DNA of 64,000 bases, taken from assembly GCF_028532485.1 (NCBI RefSeq), contig NZ_CP116942.1, forward strand, positions 3,348,001 to 3,412,000, written 5' to 3'. Each line of letters starts with the position of its first letter. The first letter of the stretch is position 1. The DNA comes from Iamia majanohamensis (lineage in GTDB: Bacteria; Actinomycetota; Acidimicrobiia; Acidimicrobiales; Iamiaceae). Below the pieces are notes generated by a model that was not told where the DNA came from, searched no databases, and worked only from the letters and a program-made list of their open reading frames with translations. Of the stretch, positions 54,416 through 61,990 are shown piece after piece. Made by a program: the position numbers and the translations under genes.

Positions 54416-55216
54416 TCAGCCTCCTGGCGCGACGGGCGGGTGGGGCGTGGGCGGGGCCTCGGGCTCGACCTCGACGAGGGTGAGGTGGGTGCCCCGGGGG
54501 GTGGTGGCCATGGCGACGACGGCCCCGGCGACGTCGTCGGGGCGGAGGTAGCCGCCGTGGCGGAGCAGGCCCCACCGGGTCCACTCGTCGACCGTCTCCA
54601 CGACGACCTCCTCGGTCCAGGTGGTGCCCTGCTCGGTGGAGGACGGGCCGGGGCGGACGATGCCCACGCGCACCCCCGAGCCCTCCAGCTCCATCTGCAG
54701 CACGCGGGCCATGGCCTCGAGGCCGGCCTTGGAGGTGACGTAGGCGGCCATCCGGGGCCGGGGCACCCGCACCACGTCGGAGGTCACGAACACCACGTCG
54801 CCGCGCCCCCGTGCGACCATGGCCGGGGCCAGCCCGGCCACCAGGCGCTGGGCGCCGAGCAGGTTGACCTGGACCTGGCGGGTGAAGTCCTCGGGCGGGG
54901 TGGCGAGGGTGGTCTGGGGCAGGACGTCGCCGGCGTTGCTGACGACGACCTCGATCGGGCCGTGCTCGGCCTCGGCCGCGGCGGTGAAGTCGTCGACGGA
55001 GGCGCCGTCGGTGAGGTCGAGCGGCAGGGCCACGGCCTCTCCCCCCTCGGCCCGGACCTTGCCGGCCACCTCCTCGCAGCGGTCGACCCGCCGGGCGCCG
55101 AGCACCACCGGGTGCCCGAGGGCGCCGAGGCGCAGGGCGACGGCCGCGCCGATGCCCGACGACGCGCCCGTGACCACCGCGGGCCGCCGCTCGGGGTGGG
55201 GGTCGAAGCGCGGCAT
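54416..55216 (-). CDS. Short-chain dehydrogenase/reductase (Rv0765c-like position)
   Basis: A protein of 266 residues, SDR fold: 'VVTGASSGIGAAVALRLG', 'NAGDVLPQTT', catalytic Ser in 'VFVTSDVV' and Tyr/Lys in 'YVTSKAGLEAM'. The C-terminus is extended and Pro-rich. ATG 55216 follows GGGGAGGGG. It ends four bases before CYP51, so the two are coupled. The substrate is probably a sterol or P450 product (context). A large palindrome precedes it. Confidence 0.9.
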   Translation of the reverse strand: MPRFDPHPERRPAVVTGASSGIGAAVALRLGALGHPVVLGARRVDRCEEVAGKVRAEGGEAVALPLDLTDGASVDDFTAAAEAEHGPIEVVVSNAGDVLPQTTLATPPEDFTRQVQVNLLGAQRLVAGLAPAMVARGRGDVVFVTSDVVRVPRPRMAAYVTSKAGLEAMARVLQMELEGSGVRVGIVRPGPSSTEQGTTWTEEVVVETVDEWTRWGLLRHGGYLRPDDVAGAVVAMATTPRGTHLTLVEVEPEAPPTPHPPVAPGG

Positions 55217-55253
55217 CAGCCCCTCCCCCGCACACCGTGGTGGGCCAGCGCGC

Positions 55254-55305
55254 CGAACCAGCGACCAGACGCGTGGCCAGGACCACGCGATCGGTCGCTG
55301 GTTCG
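55254..55305. other. 52-bp near-perfect palindrome inside the sterol operon
   Basis: CGAACCAGCGACC (55254-55266) pairs with GGTCGCTGGTTCG (55293-55305), and inside it CGCGTGG (55270-55276) pairs with CCACGCG (55283-55289). The only breaks are three bases on each side (AGA/ATC) and a six-base loop. It lies in the 136-bp gap between the P450 and SDR genes, the largest gap in the operon. It may be an attenuator, a processing site or a protein-binding site. Confidence 0.75.
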
Positions 55306-55352
55306 CCGGGGCGGCAGGGGCGCCAGGCCGGGAGGCGTCGCGGGCGGCATGG

Positions 55353-56558
55353 TCAGCGGGGGGTGACGGTGGTGGGGAGGGCGGCCAGGCCCCGGACGTT
55401 GACGCTGTGGACCCGCTCGATGCCGTCGGGGTCGACGTCGTAGTCGGCGACCCGGCGGACCAGCTCCTCGAGGCAGACCCGGGCCTCGAGCCGGGCCAGC
55501 GACGCGCCCAGGCAGAAGTGGCGTCCGAAGCCGAAGCTGGCCAGGTCGCCCGTGTCGCGCCCGATGCCGTAGCGGTCGGGGTCGGGGAACACGTCCTCGT
55601 CGCGGTTGGCCGACCCCACCAGCAGGAGGACCCGGTCGCCGGCGGGGATGGTGGTGCCCCGCACGGTGAGGTCGGTGGTCGCCACCCGGGCCAGCATCTG
55701 GCTCGAGGTGTCGTAGCGGAGGGTCTCCTCCACCCACTCCGGCACCCGCGCAGGGTCGGCGAAGGGCTTGGCCCGCTCGTCGGGGTTGCGCCAGGCCCAG
55801 TACCAGGCGTTGCCGAGCAGCTTGGTGGTGGTCTCGTTGCCGGCCACGACCATGAGGAACAGGAAGCTGGTGATGTCGTCGTCGGAGAGCCGGTCGCCGT
55901 CGAGCTCGGCGTCGATGAGCGCCGAGGTGAGGTCGTCGGTCCGCTGCGCCCGACGGGAGGCGATCATCTCGGCGTAGTAGCCGGCCAGGTGGAGGGCCGC
56001 CTCCACCCCCGCCTGGGGCACGTCCATCACGCCGTCCTCGCGGTGCACGAGGAGGTCGGAGAGGCGGCGCAGCTCGGCCCGGTCCTCGGGCGGGACCCCG
56101 ACGAGCTCGGAGATCACGTCCATGGGCAGCTTGCCGGCCAGGTCGGCCACCAGGTCGAACGAGCCCCGCTCGAGGGCCTCGTCGATGTAGCCGGTGGCGA
56201 TCTCCCGGATGCGGGGCTCGAGGTCGAGCACCCGCCGGGGTGTGAAGCCCCGCGAGACCAGGCCGCGCATGCGGCCGTGCCGGGGCGGGTCCATGGCCAG
56301 GAACGACATGGTCCTGTGGGCGTGGGGCCCCGACGCCGCGGGGTCGAGGGAGACCCCGTGGGCCGAGGAGTACGCCCCGGTGTCGCGGAACCCTTCGATG
56401 ACGTCGACGTGGCGGGACAGGGCCCAGAAGCCGTGCTCCTCGCTGCGGTACACCGGCGCCTCGGCCCGCAGGCGGGCGTAGGTGGGGTAGGGGTCCTCGT
56501 GGATGGCGTAGGCGTAGGGGTCGTAGGTGACCGGCCCGGGGGCCACGGCGGTGCTCAT
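55353..56558 (-). CDS. Cytochrome P450 (CYP123-like position)
   Basis: A protein of 401 residues. The I-helix is 'FLFLMVVAGNETTTKLLGN', ExxR in 'WVEETLRYDTSSQ', and the haem loop 'FGFGRHFCLGASLARLEAR' with Cys near residue 347. It is a soluble bacterial P450 with 'FLAMDPPRHGRMRGLVSRGFTPRRV' typical of actinobacterial families. Its place between TetR and SDR-CYP51 equals that of CYP123 (Rv0766c), but family assignment needs identity values. ATG 56558 overlaps the TetR stop (ATGA). Confidence 0.87.
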   Translation of the reverse strand: MSTAVAPGPVTYDPYAYAIHEDPYPTYARLRAEAPVYRSEEHGFWALSRHVDVIEGFRDTGAYSSAHGVSLDPAASGPHAHRTMSFLAMDPPRHGRMRGLVSRGFTPRRVLDLEPRIREIATGYIDEALERGSFDLVADLAGKLPMDVISELVGVPPEDRAELRRLSDLLVHREDGVMDVPQAGVEAALHLAGYYAEMIASRRAQRTDDLTSALIDAELDGDRLSDDDITSFLFLMVVAGNETTTKLLGNAWYWAWRNPDERAKPFADPARVPEWVEETLRYDTSSQMLARVATTDLTVRGTTIPAGDRVLLLVGSANRDEDVFPDPDRYGIGRDTGDLASFGFGRHFCLGASLARLEARVCLEELVRRVADYDVDPDGIERVHSVNVRGLAALPTTVTPR

Positions 56559-57160
56559 CGCGAGCCCAGCACCAGCTCGGCGACGCTGGCCATGCGCGAG
56601 GAGAGCTCGGCGTGGGGGAAGTAGCCCATGCCCGCCTGCAACATGGCCCCCGACAGCGACAGGGACAGGGCGTCGAGCACGGCGGCGTCGCCGTCGTCGC
56701 CGAGCGCCGTGCGCAGCCGCTCGGCCATCTCGGCCCCGATCTGCTCGCGCAGGCGGGCCACGTCGGGGTCGCCCGCCAGGAGGGCGGTGGTGCAGGCCGC
56801 CGACAGCTCGGGCTCGTCGGTGACCACGTGGGCCATCTCCTCGATCGCAGCCGCGACCCGGGCGGCCGGCCCCCGGCGCCGGTCGGGGTCGGGGGCGGCC
56901 TGGCGCTGGAGGCGGCGCCAGAACACCTCGGCCACCAGGTGGTCCTTGGAGGCGAAGTAGGTGTAGGCGGTGGCCGGGGCCACCCCGGCCCGCCGGGCCA
57001 CGTTGCGGACGGTCAGGCCCTCGTAGCCGGTGCCCCGCACCTCCTCCACCGCGGCGTCGGTCAGGCGGTCGACGGTGTCGGCCTGGCGCTCGCTCAGGTG
57101 CCGCCGCACGGGCGCACGCGACGGCGACGCTGCGGCGCGACCGGCGACGTCACTGGACAT
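56555..57160 (-). CDS. TetR regulator of the CYP51 operon
   Basis: A protein of 201 residues. The N-terminal helix-turn-helix is 'LTVRNVARRAGVAPATAYTYFASKDHL' (about 48-75), followed by a helical ligand domain. It is the first gene of the sterol operon and is coupled to the P450. An operator palindrome ends four bases before its ATG 57160. No ribosome site is visible, so the mRNA may be leaderless. It probably represses itself, the operon and the upstream CMD-crotonase pair through the identical second site (inference). Confidence 0.9.
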   Translation of the reverse strand: MSSDVAGRAAASPSRAPVRRHLSERQADTVDRLTDAAVEEVRGTGYEGLTVRNVARRAGVAPATAYTYFASKDHLVAEVFWRRLQRQAAPDPDRRRGPAARVAAAIEEMAHVVTDEPELSAACTTALLAGDPDVARLREQIGAEMAERLRTALGDDGDAAVLDALSLSLSGAMLQAGMGYFPHAELSSRMASVAELVLGSR

Positions 57161-57164
57161 GGGT

Positions 57165-57180
57165 CTGGACAGTAGTCCAG
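57165..57180. promoter_or_regulatory. Operator palindrome, copy A
   Basis: CTGGAC-AGTA-GTCCAG, perfect six-base arms, 4 bases upstream of the TetR ATG. The same 16 bases recur at 58365-58380. It overlaps where a ribosome site or transcription start would be. Confidence 0.75.
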
Positions 57181-57204
57181 GTGTCGGGGCCCGGCAAGGG
57201 CCGC

Positions 57205-57945
57205 CTAGGCGCCCTCGGGCCGGCTGAAGCCGGCCAGGAGCTCGGCGAAGGCGGCCTCCTCCCGGGCCCGCGCCGCACCGACGGCGTCGGCCTCACCCGC
57301 CCGCAGGAGGCCGGCCACGGCGCGCAGCCCGGCCAGCGGGTGGGCGGCGATGCGGGCGGCCTCGGCGGCCACGGTGGCCGCCAGGTCGTCGGCCGGCACC
57401 ACGGCGACGGCCAGCCCCAGGGCGACGGCCTCCTCGGCGCCGACCCAGTCGCCGGTCAGCAGCACCCGGGCCGCCTGCTGGCGGCCCATGCGGGTGGGGA
57501 GCAGCACGCTGCTGGCCGCCTCCGGGGGCACGCCCATCTCGGCGAAGGGCACCCGCAGCCGGGCCCGGTCCGACACCCACACCAGGTCGCAGTGGGCCAG
57601 CAGGGTGAAGCCGATGCCCACCCCGGCGCCGTCGACCGCGGCCAGCAGGGGCTTGTCGAAGGCCTCGACCGCGGCGAGCAGCGACCGGAAGCCGTGCTCG
57701 GCCCCCTCGGGGGCGGTCCCCGTCGCCAGGGCGACCATCTCCTCGAGGTCCTGCCCGGCCGAGAACACGCCGCCCGCACCGGTGAGCACCACCACGTGCA
57801 CGGCGTCCTCGGCCCGGGCCTCGTCCAGGGCACCGGCCAGGGCCGTGTAGAGGGCCACGTCGAAGGCGTTGCGCGCCGCGGGGCGGTCGAGCACGAGGGT
57901 GCGGACGGCTCCCTCGTCGACGGTGCGCAGGACCGGTGCGGTCAC
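57205..57945 (-). CDS. Enoyl-CoA hydratase/isomerase (crotonase) family
   Basis: A protein of 246 residues. Blocks: 'VRTLVLDRPAARNAFDVALY', the oxyanion loop 'GAGGVFSAGQDLEEM', 'AVDGAGVGIGFTLLAHCDLVW' and 'LRVPFAEMGVPPEAASS' with the catalytic Glu region. It hydrates or isomerises enoyl-CoA, fitting steroid side-chain or ring beta-oxidation. GTG 57945 overlaps the CMD stop (GTGA). The operator of the next operon lies just downstream. Confidence 0.9.
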   Translation of the reverse strand: MTAPVLRTVDEGAVRTLVLDRPAARNAFDVALYTALAGALDEARAEDAVHVVVLTGAGGVFSAGQDLEEMVALATGTAPEGAEHGFRSLLAAVEAFDKPLLAAVDGAGVGIGFTLLAHCDLVWVSDRARLRVPFAEMGVPPEAASSVLLPTRMGRQQAARVLLTGDWVGAEEAVALGLAVAVVPADDLAATVAAEAARIAAHPLAGLRAVAGLLRAGEADAVGAARAREEAAFAELLAGFSRPEGA

Positions 57946-58325
57946 GCCCCGTCGCCCGAGGCCCGGGCGTGGTCGCCGAGGGCCTTCTCGACCTGGGTGA
58001 AGGTGCGGGCGCCGGCGGGCCAGCCCGCGTAGTGGGCGAGGAACACGGCCGCCTCGCGGAGGGCCTCGGCGTCGAGCTCGTCGTTCGCCAGGGCGCCGGC
58101 CAGCTGGATCGGCACCACGTCGTGGTCGCCCCCGCCGACGAGGACGCCGAGGAGCAGCAGCCGCCGGTCCCGGTCCGACAGGCCGGGACGGGACCACACG
58201 TCGGCGAAGAGGTGCTCGACGGTGTAGGCGAAGAAGTCGCCCTCCCCGTCGACGACGTCGCCCCACCCGTAGACCGCCGCCATCTTCTCGAGGCCCCGTC
58301 GGCGGCGCTCCGGATCGCTCTCCAC
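57942..58325 (-). CDS. Carboxymuconolactone decarboxylase (CMD)-family protein
   Basis: A protein of 127 residues. 'RRRRGLEKMAAVYGWGD', 'YTVEHLFADVWSRPGLSDRDRRLLLLGVLV' and 'LREAAVFLAHYAGWPAGARTF' are CMD/AhpD-like helices. The usual AhpD CxxC is absent, so a thiol-peroxidase role is unlikely. GTG 58325 has AGGAGG seven bases upstream. Rv0771 in the M. tuberculosis cyp51 area is also annotated as CMD. Function is unproven; aromatic or steroid ring degradation is the context guess. Confidence 0.87.
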   Translation of the reverse strand: MESDPERRRRGLEKMAAVYGWGDVVDGEGDFFAYTVEHLFADVWSRPGLSDRDRRLLLLGVLVGGGDHDVVPIQLAGALANDELDAEALREAAVFLAHYAGWPAGARTFTQVEKALGDHARASGDGA

Positions 58326-58361
58326 TGCCCTGCCTCCTGACGCCGTCGTCGGCTGGACGGC

Positions 58362-58383
58362 CGCCTGGACAGTAGTCCAGGCG
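58362..58383. promoter_or_regulatory. Operator palindrome, copy B (extended)
   Basis: CGCCTGGAC-AGTA-GTCCAGGCG spans 22 bases: nine-base arms around the same AGTA centre as copy A at 57165. It ends 36 bases before the CMD start codon. Confidence 0.75.
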
Positions 58384-58547
58384 AGGGGGCCCCGATCCGG
58401 GTCGGGACCGGTCACCAGACCCCGGACCCGACCCCGATGGCGCGCCGCGGGTCACCGCGGCCCGGCTCGTCGTCGCTCGTGCCCACCCCGTCTGTCACCC
58501 GGGACGCTGGATCAGCGGCCCGGGCTCACGTGGGGTGGGAGGGCGAC

Positions 58548-60050
58548 TCAGCGCCGGCCGCGGGGGCCGCCGCGCCCCTGGCCGCCGGACCGGCTGTCCC
58601 CACCGGACCCGCTCCTGCCCCGGCCGGCGCCGGCGCCCTGGCCACCACGGCGGCCGCCACCCGAGCGGGAGCCACCGCCGGAGCGGGAGCCACCGCCGCG
58701 CCCGGAGCCCGACGACAGGCCGTCGGGCCGGCTGCGGCGCTCGCCGTCGTGGTTGAGGCGTCCGCCCTTGCCGGCGCTGCTCGAGCGCCGGTGCCGACCC
58801 TTGGGCCCGCCGCTGCGACCGCCACCACCACGCGGGTCGCGTCGGCGGGAGCCGTCGTCGTCGCGCTGCTCCGGGCGGTCGGCACGGGGGGCCGGCGCGG
58901 GCCGGCTGGGGGCGGGGCGGTCGGTGGGCGAGCCCAGGGCGGCCACGTCGGGGGCCTGGGCCCGCACCTCGACGCCGGCCTTGCGCATCATCTTGGTCAC
59001 GGCCCCGGCGTCGGCGCGGGGGGTGAGGGTGACGACCAGGCCCTCGGCGCCGGCCCGCCCGGTGCGACCCGAGCGGTGCACGAAGTCCTTGTGGTCCGGC
59101 GGGGCGTCGAAGTGGACGACGCACTCCACGCCGTCGACGTGGATGCCGCGGGCGGCGACGTCGGTGGCCACCAGGGCCTGGGTGCGACCGCTGGTGAACC
59201 CCTTGAGCGCCCGCTCCCGCTGGTTCTGGGAGCGGTTGCCGTGGATGGCCTCGGCCGCCACCCCGAGCTTGCCGAGCTGCCGGGCCAGGCGGTCGGCGCC
59301 GTGCTTGGTGCGGGAGAACACGATGGCGGGCCAGTGGGCCCCGACGACCTCGGCGGTGAGGGCCACCCGGCGGTCGCGCTCGACCTGCCACAGCACGTGG
59401 TGGTTGACGGGCTCGTCCTCGTCCTTGTCGACGCCGTGGCGGGCGGGGTCGGTCTGGTAGCCGCGGATCAGCTTGTCGACGTCGCCGTCGAGGGTGGCCG
59501 AGAACAGCAGGGTCTGGCGGTCGGGCATGACCTGGTCGAGCAGCCGGCGGACCTCCGGGAGGAACCCCATGTCGGCCATGCGGTCGGCCTCGTCGACGAC
59601 CACGAAGCTGACCCGGTCGAGGCGCACGTCGCCCCGCTGCACCAGGTCGGCGAGGCGCCCGGGGCAGGCCACGACCACGTCGACGCCCTTGCGGAGGGCG
59701 GTGTGCTGGGCGCCGAAGCCGACCCCGCCGTAGAAGGCGTGCACCGTGCGGCCCATGGGGGCGAGCAGCAGGGCCAGCTCGTCGCGCACCTGGGACGCCA
59801 GCTCGCGGGTCGGGACGAGGACGAGCGCCTTGGGCCGCTTGGGGGCGGCGTTGGTGACGCGGGCGGCGAGGGGGATGCCGAAGGCCAGGGTCTTGCCCGA
59901 GCCGGTCGGGGCCCGGCCGCACACGTCGCGGCCGGCCAGGGCGTCGGGAAGGGCCGCCGCCTGGATGGGGAAGGGCTCGGAGATGCCGCGGTCGGTGAGG
60001 ACGCGGGCGATCGGGGTGGGGACGCCGAGATCGGCGAACGAGGGGGACAC
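58548..60050 (-). CDS. DEAD-box RNA helicase with RG-rich tail
   Basis: A protein of 500 residues. The core has the Q-motif region 'FADLGVPTPIARVLTDRGISEPFPIQ', motif I 'APTGSGKT', Ia 'PTRELASQ', DEAD in 'VVDEADRMADMGF', SAT in 'FSATLD', 'VATDVAARGIHV' and 'HRSGRTGRAG'. The last 120 residues are rich in Arg, Gly and Ser and bind RNA non-specifically. It remodels RNA, as CsdA or RhlE do. GTG 60050 has GGAG upstream; the longer frame has no support. Its leader holds several hairpins. Confidence 0.94.
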   Translation of the reverse strand: MSPSFADLGVPTPIARVLTDRGISEPFPIQAAALPDALAGRDVCGRAPTGSGKTLAFGIPLAARVTNAAPKRPKALVLVPTRELASQVRDELALLLAPMGRTVHAFYGGVGFGAQHTALRKGVDVVVACPGRLADLVQRGDVRLDRVSFVVVDEADRMADMGFLPEVRRLLDQVMPDRQTLLFSATLDGDVDKLIRGYQTDPARHGVDKDEDEPVNHHVLWQVERDRRVALTAEVVGAHWPAIVFSRTKHGADRLARQLGKLGVAAEAIHGNRSQNQRERALKGFTSGRTQALVATDVAARGIHVDGVECVVHFDAPPDHKDFVHRSGRTGRAGAEGLVVTLTPRADAGAVTKMMRKAGVEVRAQAPDVAALGSPTDRPAPSRPAPAPRADRPEQRDDDGSRRRDPRGGGGRSGGPKGRHRRSSSAGKGGRLNHDGERRSRPDGLSSGSGRGGGSRSGGGSRSGGGRRGGQGAGAGRGRSGSGGDSRSGGQGRGGPRGRR

Positions 60051-60069
60051 GGGTTGCTCCTGGGTCGGA

Positions 60070-60087
60070 CCACGCACCGTTGCGTGG
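60070..60087 (-). promoter_or_regulatory. Leader hairpin of the DEAD-box helicase gene
   Basis: CCACGCA-CCGT-TGCGTGG, a perfect seven-base stem, 20-37 bases before the helicase start codon. Position suits autoregulation of an RNA helicase at its own leader; this is inference. Confidence 0.45.
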
Positions 60088-60168
60088 CGGGGCCGCAGCG
60101 AACCTGTGTGAGAGCTGTCGGACCGGACGAGAGGGCGGGATCGCCGTCGGGCTGCGCACCGGGACAGG

Positions 60169-60212
60169 GGCACCCTGAGGTGCCGTGATGGGGGCAACGT
60201 ACTGCCCCCATC
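60169..60212. other. Two adjacent perfect hairpins upstream of the helicase
   Basis: GGCACC-CTGA-GGTGCC (60169-60184) is followed after two bases by GATGGGGGCA-ACGTAC-TGCCCCCATC (60187-60212), a perfect ten-base stem. They lie after the stop of the hemolysin-III gene (leftward) and before the helicase, so they could be its terminator or part of the helicase leader. Confidence 0.5.
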
Positions 60213-60283
60213 GCTCCCCGGCACCATCGTCGGCCCTGGTCATCGGGCACACCGACGGATCCCGGTGGCCTGCGGGCGACGCG

Positions 60284-60952
60284 TCAGCCGGCGCGGATCA
60301 GGCCCAGGTTCATGGCGTAGAGGATCCCCCCGGCGGTGACGCCCATGGTGTGCCACCACTCGTGGTAGCCGAACCACCGGGGCGACAGGCGGGGCCGACC
60401 GGCCGCGAACAGGGCCGCCCCCACGGTGTAGATGACGCCGGCCAGCACGATGAGCACGAGGGCCACCGGGCGCGAGAGCAGGGCGGGCAGGGCCAGCAGC
60501 CCGGCCCAGCCGAGCACGATGTAGAGGGCGCCGCTCAGGCGCCGCAGCCGCTCGAAGGCCACCAGCTTCAGCACCACGCCGGTGGCGGCGCCGGCCCACA
60601 GCAGGCCCAGCAGCGCGGCCCGGGGCCACCCGCCCATGAGCAGGACGACGGCGGGCGTGGCCGAGCCGGCGATGAGCAGGTAGATCATCGAGTGGTCGGC
60701 CCGCTGCATGATGCGACGGGCGCGGGGCGAGCGGGCGAAGACGTGGTAGGTGCCGCTCACGGTGTAGAGCGCCACCGAGCACAGGCCGTAGACCCAGGCC
60801 GCCACCAGCGCCTCGGTGTCGGGCGCGGAGCGCACCAGCCACACCAGGCCGGCGAGCGACACCACCGCGGTGAGGAGGTGGAGCCGGCCTCGCAGGCGGG
60901 GACGGTCGAGCACGGCCCGCAGGTGGGTGGCGGCGTCGTCGACGGCGTCCAT
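60284..60952 (-). CDS. Hemolysin III / PAQR-family membrane protein
   Basis: A protein of 222 residues with seven hydrophobic helices. Conserved metal-site residues of the family are seen: 'TVSGTYHVFAR' (S..YH), 'QRADHSMIYLLIAGSATP' and 'GYHEWWHTMGVTAGG' (HxxxH). Bacterial members (TrhA/YqfA) affect membrane lipid homeostasis. ATG 60952 has GGAGGGG five bases upstream, so it is preferred over ATG 61012. It lies in the same direction as the helicase gene, 233 bases upstream of it. Confidence 0.9.
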   Translation of the reverse strand: MDAVDDAATHLRAVLDRPRLRGRLHLLTAVVSLAGLVWLVRSAPDTEALVAAWVYGLCSVALYTVSGTYHVFARSPRARRIMQRADHSMIYLLIAGSATPAVVLLMGGWPRAALLGLLWAGAATGVVLKLVAFERLRRLSGALYIVLGWAGLLALPALLSRPVALVLIVLAGVIYTVGAALFAAGRPRLSPRWFGYHEWWHTMGVTAGGILYAMNLGLIRAG

Positions 60953-61141
60953 CAGCGCCCCTCCGTGCGGACGGGGCTCGGCGTCCCGGTCGGCAGGCGG
61001 GCGGGGATCCATGGGCGCGACCGTACCGGCGCCCCGGGCCGCGCCGGGTCCGGGACGGGGCGGGCACCCGTCACACCCTCGGGGCTCCGGGCCGGGCCCG
61101 ACCGGCACGCCCCCCGGGGTCCCCCGCTAGCGTGGTCGGCC

Positions 61142-61915
61142 ATGGCGCTCGTGCTCTTCGCCCTGCTCGTGGCCGCGGCGGCGGCGGTCCGGTCCACCTG
61201 GTCCCCCTGCGGCCTCTCCATGCTCTCGACCATCACGCCGATGGCCGAGCGGGCCCGGGGCCACCGCTACGGCGTGACCGCCACCTGGTTCGTGGTCGGC
61301 GCCGCCCTCGGCGGGGCCACCCTCGGCCTGGGCGCCGCCGCCCTGGCGGCGCTCGTGGCCGCGCTCGACCCGTCGACCTCGACCACCCTCGGCCTGGCCG
61401 CGGTGGCCGCCGCGCTGGCCGCCCTCGTCGACGCCGGCACCTTCGGGCGCCGACCCCCGTTCTTCCGCCGCCAGGTCGACGACGCCTGGCTGTCGAGGTA
61501 CCGCGCCTGGGTCTACGGCGGGGGCTTCGGGTGGCAGATCGGCGTCGGCGTGGCCACCTACATCATGACCGCCGGCGTGCTGCTCACCGTGGCCCTCGCG
61601 GTGCTGACGGCCTCGCCCGCCACCGCCTTCGCCATCGCCGTGGCCTTCGGCGCGGCCCGGGGCCTCGTGGTCCTGCTCGGGGCCCGGCTCCGCTCCCCCG
61701 CCGCCCTCGGCGCCCTCCACGCCCGCCTCGACGCCCTCGAGGCGCCGGTGCGCTGGGGCCTCGTCGCCCTGGAGGGAGGCGTGGCCGCGGTCGCCGCCCT
61801 CCTCGCCTGGGGCCCGGTGGCTGGCGTCGGCGTCGCCGCCGCGGTCGCCCTCGGGGTGGCCGCCTGCGTGCCCGTGCTGCGCCTCCGCGCCACCGAGCCC
61901 GCCCCCTCCGCCTGA
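61142..61915 (+). CDS. Membrane protein resembling CcdA/DsbD-type transporters
   Basis: A protein of 257 residues, Ala-rich, with about six helices. 'VRSTWSPCGLSMLSTITPMAERARGHRYGVTATWFVVGAALGGATLG' near the N-terminus recalls the first half of CcdA, including 'PCG', but the second Cys of the redox pair is not seen in the matching helix; a Cys near the C-terminus ('VAACVPVL') is elsewhere. A pure electron-transfer role is therefore doubtful. The substrate is unknown. It starts at ATG 61142 and is convergent with the broken patatin gene. Confidence 0.6.
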   Translation: MALVLFALLVAAAAAVRSTWSPCGLSMLSTITPMAERARGHRYGVTATWFVVGAALGGATLGLGAAALAALVAALDPSTSTTLGLAAVAAALAALVDAGTFGRRPPFFRRQVDDAWLSRYRAWVYGGGFGWQIGVGVATYIMTAGVLLTVALAVLTASPATAFAIAVAFGAARGLVVLLGARLRSPAALGALHARLDALEAPVRWGLVALEGGVAAVAALLAWGPVAGVGVAAAVALGVAACVPVLRLRATEPAPSA

Positions 61916-61990
61916 CCAGCGCCCCTCCCGGGTCCCCGCCCCCCACCAGGGGCGCGCGCCGGCCGCCCTCGGGACCGGGGTCGGCCCCGC

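Noticed and set aside
61013-61108. Longer N-terminus for the hemolysin-III protein
   Set aside because: It is Pro/Gly-rich with no ribosome site, whereas ATG 60952 has GGAGGGG at the right distance and gives the normal family length.
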